Virus record (IMG/VR): IMGVR_UViG_3300013094_000087
Location: 1 to 47,986 of that record
DNA length: 47,986 nt
Strand: one strand, 5' to 3'
Source of the DNA: a virus
The translations under genes and the position numbers were made by a program. The notes beneath the pieces were generated by a model that had not been told where the DNA came from, made no database searches, and saw only the letters and a program-made list of their open reading frames with translations. This document shows, piece by piece, positions 45,501 to 47,986 of the stretch; within the stretch, counting starts at the first letter, position 1, and each line of letters begins with the position of its first letter.

Positions 45501-47986
45501 TTGCAATGTATACGACCAGATCGCTCCGCTATATGTTTCTCGTAATGGTGTATCAGTAACTGACAACAACTATGCTGTGATCGGTACCACATTCTATTAT
45601 ACGGCGCCACTATTAGCAGGAGATATCATCTCTGTAAATGATAGCCAGTTCACCCTAGCACAAGAACTCACTTCAATCTACACGAATAGACCTGATGTTG
45701 AGTTCGGATACGCTACAGATATGAATACCTTTGGTACAAATATTCTTGTCGGTTCACCATACGAGATTGACACTAACGGTGAAGAAGGTGCTGTATACAG
45801 TTATATAAATGGTGGTGCAAGATACGGCATGGTTATAGGTACTGCTGAATGCAATGTCACTGGTAATAAAACTGTATTGATAAATGGTTATACAGTAAAT
45901 CTAAATGCAGGCGATGCAGCTAGCATAGCTAACATCATAAATCATAGCAAAATCATAAATGTCCAAGCAGCGGCAACAGACGACAATAAGTTGATCATTC
46001 AACTTATCAATACAACCATTGCTCCGGTCAATAACAAATTGGTTATCAGTGCGTTTGATGATACTGTTCTGTCAGAACTAGGAATTACCCTATATACAGA
46101 GACGCAAATAATCAAATGCCCACATGGTACAGGTCCGACTGAGTTCGGTTCTACTATCAAAATCAGCGGCAATAGTGTGGTAATCTCTGCGCCAGTAGGT
46201 ACAAGATATGAAGGCACTGTGTTTGATTTTGTGGACCAATTTAATCTAGACAATGACACTGTATTTGACAATAATGCTACACAGTTTGTTGATGCGTATC
46301 CGAATGCAGGTGCTGTCTACATGTTTGACTATCTTGCAAACTACAACGAGAATATATCTGATCCAGGTGCATATGTATATGCACAGAGCGTGAATGACAA
46401 ATCACTTGATTATGGATACGAACCAAGATATGGCACTGCATTAGACTTCAACGATAATGTAGTTGTTATAGGTACGCCTAACTTCATGCCTTCAACTCAA
46501 GGCGGACAAGTCATATCATATTTAAATGAAACGGGTATTTCAGACTGGGCAGTATACAGAAATTCTGCTCCAGTAGTAGATATCAATCTTATTCAGAATA
46601 CACAGTTATACAGCGCCACTACTAATAACACACTTGTAAATCTGGATTATATAGATCCTCTGCAAGGTAAACTATTAGGTGCAGCAAGAGAGAACCTTGA
46701 CTTTATAACTGGTACTGACCCTGCAAAATACAATGTTGATGCTTCTGGCCAATCGGGTATGATTTGGGGCGCCGAACATGTGGGCAGGCTATGGTTAGAT
46801 ACGACTAACATCAGGTTTGTGAATTATCACCAAAACGATGACGCTGTTTACAACAGCCAATATTGGGGTGCCGTCTTTCCGGGATCAGATGTAGCAGTCT
46901 ATAGCTGGATCGCAAGTTTCGTTCCTCCTGTAAACTATCAGGGTCCTGGTGTACCCTATGATGTGAATACATATTCAGTTAACAATACCTTGAATGCTTC
47001 AAATATAATCTCACCTGTATACTATTTCTGGGTTCGCAATACTAATATCATCTTTAGTAAGACTAACAAGACGCTATCAGATAGCGTTGTCGCATCCTAC
47101 ATCCAAAATCCAATAGCATCGGGTATCTCATTTATGGCACCGTTGCTTCCAAATACATTCGCGCTATACAATGCGTTGAGCTATTTCAATAATACTGATA
47201 CTGTGTTCCATATAGGATTCGCGAATGGTACTACTGATGACGCATATCACCAAGAGTTCGCCCTTATCAGAGAGAACTATCCTGATGACTTCTTGCCAGG
47301 ATTTCCTAAAATCTCGCATGGCAACGTGTATAATCAGTATGGCACACCTACATCACTGTATGCTAGGATGCTTGACTCGCTATCAGGGTGCGATCCTTCC
47401 GGTGAGATTGTTCCGGATCCAGCGCTGCCGCTCGCAGTACAATCCGGTGTTCAATCAAGACCAAAACAGAGTTTCTTCTATGATAGATTCTTGGCACTTA
47501 AAAACTATCTAACATATGCGAATACTACACTCGCACAGTATCCTATCTTTGAACTCAGAGAAGAACTATCCTTCTTGTTCCTAATAGGGCCTATAAATCC
47601 AAGCAATGGTCTTACTTATTACGACACGACCCAGTACTGGAGTTACATAGACTGGTGGGCACCTGGTTATGGCAATAGCACGAGAGCGACTATACAAGTC
47701 GCGTTCTATGCTGACCTGTCCGCTCTCAATCCTCCGGTAAATACGCTAGCAAAGGTCCTACAGAACGGCGCCGGTAAATGGGAAATCTATAACTATAATG
47801 GTAATGGAAACTGGAGTAGGATTGGTTTAGAGAACGGCACTATTGAGTTCAGTAGTTATCTATGGGATTATGCTGCTGGACATCTAGGATGGAGCGGTAA
47901 TTTCTATGACACGACTCCTTTTGATCTGTATCCGAGCGAAGAGACAAGGAATATCATACGGGCGTTGAACGAACAAATCTATATCA
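36541..47986 (+). CDS. Giant baseplate/structural protein, 3'-truncated
   Basis: From the ATG at 36541 the frame is open to the window edge, more than 3,815 codons. It follows gp6, where T4 has gp7, so a greatly enlarged wedge protein is possible; I do not recognise the N-terminus for certain. It starts MANTRIRTLTFLPEIFQTPS. A conserved block near residues 700-800 reads PDYLTIARNSISRNPWSRSN, then RPIIEFYPNLKLFN. Repeats are listed separately: two beta modules and at least four FG-GAP-like propeller blades (2850-3330). The late part has Trp-rich segments (WGAVFPGSD, YWSYIDWWAPGYG). No enzyme motif or coiled coil was seen. Confidence 0.85.
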   Translation, partial: MANTRIRTLTFLPEIFQTPSNSQFLAATLDQLVNPPVSTKIQGYVGSRFGYGVNANDYYVTEPTKTRTDYQLDPGVIFTAPPTSQTEVAGTADDFISYPGIIDALKTDGGATDNNSALFNSQFYSWDSFADLDKLINFNEYYWLPLGPPAVTVAASTIYTTEQYVITDLPNGYEVSIQNQVGSSINPTLTLIRGGTYTFTVNQASQFWIQTLPGTSGYEPPPNQNIYTRNVFGVTNNGAEQGTVTFNVPAADAQNEYIIPGNLTVDLVSTTPFESINGQLLSSFENIDGVTSLEGLTVMFYGTGIDPGNPTGYVSSYFSEDGVPYDTNSTLIQSVTPLTLTVGSSSATNFTLSTGDTNMFTGGSLITFDAPTFGGINAGQFYYISSILNSVDFTISATPGGSDLALIPGAGAMPINFDNVPRSEQTLTVGSIANISGTDYLILSSGNTNNMVVNTTVTFNNVFGGITDGQVYYISEIKDSVTFSVSSIADGTPLNLTVGTCNMGVVINQGQLEDGFTTTVRDNFYQIEYVGDPSDPVVRLYPAGAIPINERIIPQLGQQYRSIPFYRDALGDLQEIPAITAPLDTLYYQDGTYADKVGIIKLIDNSASNGIDVATQILGRKNYTSPNGVKFTNGLKVQFNGNIVPSSYLTGQYYVQGVGTAIELVAVSELVCPENFTQGNYVPYDSTPFDTTNWDAELYIPVLPDYLTIARNSISRNPWSRSNRWFHIDVINATAVYNNNPDILTAYATATNKAARPIIEFYPNLKLFNTGIDGKSPVDFVDTRTVSPLVDVAGALNYYPDVQVYTNATATLSAAASATTTTITVPATSVTGEIQNLMYISDSLGELPTNAQITDITGTDTLTITVSWASPATFAGGSDISFVASANTLNDYALFSGARIIFAAAGDVFAASEFTVGQEYTIVTLGDTNWNAIGVIGVPTVGTKFIATSVGTGTGTASIPDPNVRNKIYVSEFSTIVPDTRPVLTLTVAEDGVCVPETQTVAVRGYNYQGVSFWYDGIKWIESQQKITVNQAPLFDIFDSNGIGLSDVAVYPSSSFVGSKLFAYGIGSGSPDSVLGFPVRYSSIANSGDISFDVSLNTDTFTYVSGSSPITENINIGYVYNYTSSTVYERQLGWQTAVAPSEQYQIFSFNYDPVNPTYNLLCDIAATPEPTGTTVAGGFVNGGTYTISFPGTTDFTSFGAAANIIGEKFVANLTNPISVNAMLSEYEYTIVSLGATNWNAIGYVGTPVVGGTFTYNGTAVIGAGTVSGASAGTGIANSVGWPTVQVYVNNVYQDPANYTVTIGSTTTNISLSTNITNYILTSTVIQVLVISDQVSTAAYYSIPINLNNNPFNEDLTVVNYGDISNQYRDIFINAPGTTGDIYGANNFRDLGNLVPYGTKLIQNSSSLVLPGAFLRSLSTNLFDSLLYNSRSYINYKQLIVDTVQNTDFVQRYTPSQILDSALAQITASMSEVNSFFWSDMLPSKTTYVSNTYVFNNGLDVSIYPLTQVYNFSSANYNGVLVYLYRIIDGVTVEKQLTTGVDYIVSTTTPSLSIIIPLQDQDRITINEYNQTYGSYVPNTPTKLGLYPSFQPGVVLDSDYLIPTYFIRGHDGSFTKLYGDYNAELGILVDFRDQALLEFELRIYNNLKLSTTVPISKFEVVPGFFRNTGYTWSEFLDIYSPAFLNWIGQNRLNYKTQYYTKNYEFGYNYTNSGNKLNGAPIQQGYWRGVYEYFYDTTTPNETPWEMLGFTDQPIWWETRYGPAPYTSDNGVLWGDLEAGYVWNNGNSYVRPECARPGLNRIIPVDSAGQLLSPLNSIVGNYNPNTFQKDWVVGDDGPTELSYRRSSTYPFDLMRIFALTKPAEFYNLGVDLDNYKYNAEFDQYLVNDRSHLVISNIQVYGNGIAKTSYINWIVDYQKQQGVDATNTITTLLNNLDVRLVYRLAGYSDKDQLQFFVEKPSPTNINSSLLIPDESYSVLLYENQPFDSIMFSGIIVQQNEGYWTVFGNSQDLAYFEILDPMYSGQTETITILKQTIKITTSYYKTKTLIPYGTAFYNTQELSQFILAYGANLESKGMIFNNTQNGMVIDWKQMVYEFLYWTQTGWTNGSLITLNPAATDMSIDPATALVQPLTVQEHNFILNQNLYPINLKDLCINRDGTAFNVHTLNNGDAMAYAQFNISNFEHGIVFNNTTLFNDVIYNLVTGLRQNRISVRGAKSAEWNGTVNALGFIFNQNNIQQWNGNLKYTKGEIVIYKNKYWASQKVIEPAMTFDQLAWQEITYDTSKQGLLANPSTRAYESTLYYDIYQANLQQDADLLAFSLIGYRPRDYLALIDLTDIAQVQIYQNMIINKGTLNAINAFNGANLPQGGIQYQTFENWSIKIGDYGGVLNQNFIDFRTDQKYMTGDPSIISLTDGTGPSTPGSLQVIPIYNLFNYSRQITNENILNTTSTEPTSFLFPSAGYVNFNDIKMSSYFYSGLPTAVDKTGTIIPIQNFYVGEYLWLANFKEKWAVYRWKTIGEITAVQNNLNQTATITFSQPHGLQALDPMAIVNFSTQIDGYYLVVQSVNLYQVIINISLPTSSPVIIQGGGLGMSFESHRVATPSELISYDLTENEFIANTFWVDENNDGSWAVYRKTINYLYQNALEKLESTTLGTAVAYTPDIGYMISDAGEGKVYIYSYNALTESYALGQTFTQGASFGSNIVYAGNTYVITQPENTASVYVYVLNNTNITYNDLILAQTIVPAAADKVAISGDGNWIYVSDVTSNLVYVYRKGNINLNAGYFTLGQTYVITSVGDTDFTAIGAADNQIGITFVATGIGTGTGTATQVTYELANTIVGSDVGIVSGDKFGFSLSTNYNGDTLVVGAPFKDYSPTISNWGTAYTYQRTLQNFIANYTSVTGSPQQFTLAWTPDQITRPITGVSSNFIAVSSAAGLSVNDPVIFSGGSLGISGIQPLTVYYVCEIVSDTFTIKTSRSTNTPINLADCTGLTCNVYDQIAPLYVSRNGVSVTDNNYAVIGTTFYYTAPLLAGDIISVNDSQFTLAQELTSIYTNRPDVEFGYATDMNTFGTNILVGSPYEIDTNGEEGAVYSYINGGARYGMVIGTAECNVTGNKTVLINGYTVNLNAGDAASIANIINHSKIINVQAAATDDNKLIIQLINTTIAPVNNKLVISAFDDTVLSELGITLYTETQIIKCPHGTGPTEFGSTIKISGNSVVISAPVGTRYEGTVFDFVDQFNLDNDTVFDNNATQFVDAYPNAGAVYMFDYLANYNENISDPGAYVYAQSVNDKSLDYGYEPRYGTALDFNDNVVVIGTPNFMPSTQGGQVISYLNETGISDWAVYRNSAPVVDINLIQNTQLYSATTNNTLVNLDYIDPLQGKLLGAARENLDFITGTDPAKYNVDASGQSGMIWGAEHVGRLWLDTTNIRFVNYHQNDDAVYNSQYWGAVFPGSDVAVYSWIASFVPPVNYQGPGVPYDVNTYSVNNTLNASNIISPVYYFWVRNTNIIFSKTNKTLSDSVVASYIQNPIASGISFMAPLLPNTFALYNALSYFNNTDTVFHIGFANGTTDDAYHQEFALIRENYPDDFLPGFPKISHGNVYNQYGTPTSLYARMLDSLSGCDPSGEIVPDPALPLAVQSGVQSRPKQSFFYDRFLALKNYLTYANTTLAQYPIFELREELSFLFLIGPINPSNGLTYYDTTQYWSYIDWWAPGYGNSTRATIQVAFYADLSALNPPVNTLAKVLQNGAGKWEIYNYNGNGNWSRIGLENGTIEFSSYLWDYAAGHLGWSGNFYDTTPFDLYPSEETRNIIRALNEQIYI
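37558..38052 (+). repeat. Tandem beta module A in the giant protein
   Basis: Two copies, residues about 340-418 and 427-503, share LTVGS...F-GGI-xG-Q-YYIS-I-xSV-FT-S. A third, more distant copy lies at 45301-45510 (YYVCEIVSDTFTI). Confidence 0.6.
39277..40371 (+). repeat. Repeated beta module B (YTI-G-T-W/F-AIG)
   Basis: Copies near residues 913-958 (YTIVTLGDTNWNAIG...GTGTGTA), 1177-1214 (YTISFPGTTDFTSFG) and 1221-1277 (YTIVSLGATNWNAIG), with a fourth at 44881-45009 (YVITSVGDTDFTAIG...GTGTGTA). Confidence 0.75.
45079..46530 (+). repeat. FG-GAP-like beta-propeller blades
   Basis: Four repeats start with FG or YG and carry VVGAP-like strands: FGFSLS...TLVVGAPF (residue 2847), FGYATD...NILVGSPY (3055), FGSTIK...SVVISAPV (3202), YGTALD...VVVIGTPN (3297). 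Spacing is irregular because other modules are inserted between blades. Confidence 0.65.

Overview
The window is part of the genome of a contractile-tailed (myovirus) phage of the T4-like supergroup. The evidence is a head cassette in T4 order (20-67/68-21-22-23), a gp46/gp47 recombination nuclease pair, a gp55-type late sigma factor, a baseplate series (48-like, 53, hub, gp5-like spike, 25, 6, giant wedge-like protein), and many T4-type late promoter octamers. Proteins diverge strongly from T4: a short gp23, long gp55 and gp6, and an open frame of more than 3,800 codons. This fits a distant environmental T4-like phage. The host cannot be told from this sequence. No tRNA genes and no CRISPR array were seen.

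Layout. 1-3.6 kb: accessory genes, namely a partial HNH-like ORF (+), then on the minus strand a sulfotransferase-like protein, a GNAT-like protein, an unknown late protein, a protein-kinase-like protein and a GIY-YIG homing endonuclease, with short remnants of a second endonuclease around the GNAT gene. 3.7-11.8 kb (minus): major capsid gp23, scaffold gp22, protease gp21, a GIY-YIG gene, acidic core protein, small core-region protein, and portal gp20 interrupted by an HNH intein. 11.9-15.1 kb (minus): tape measure protein with a fused T4-lysozyme-type domain. 15.2-16.24 kb (plus): gp26-like gene followed, through a candidate -1 frameshift site, by a WYMRGG-containing extension, then two tandem terminators. 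16.3-16.8 kb: gene-free, hairpin-rich region, a candidate structured RNA. 16.8-23.9 kb (minus): PD-(D/E)XK nuclease, GIY-YIG gene, gp46 broken into two genes by an atypically split intein with a Vsr-like homing endonuclease gene nested between the halves, gp47 and gp55. 24.0 kb to the end (plus): tail tube/baseplate genes, a fourth GIY-YIG gene before gp6, and the giant ORF running off the window.

How it works together. gp55 is expected to direct transcription from octamers that here are mostly GATAAATA rather than the T4 consensus TATAAATA. They lie before head, tail, accessory and endonuclease genes and form divergent pairs near 15.15 kb and 23.97 kb. gp46/gp47 process DNA ends for recombination-dependent replication. 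The head, tail and baseplate genes build the virion. At least six, probably more, selfish homing modules sit in this 48 kb: four GIY-YIG genes, one HNH intein and one Vsr-like gene in a split intein. Two of the GIY-YIG genes carry the ribosome binding site of the essential gene that follows them.

Most notable: the fractured gp46 gene with its split intein in the P-loop; the T TTT TTC site joining gp26 to a downstream frame that has no ATG; the unexplained structured region at 16.3-16.8 kb; and the lysozyme domain on the tape measure protein instead of the spike.
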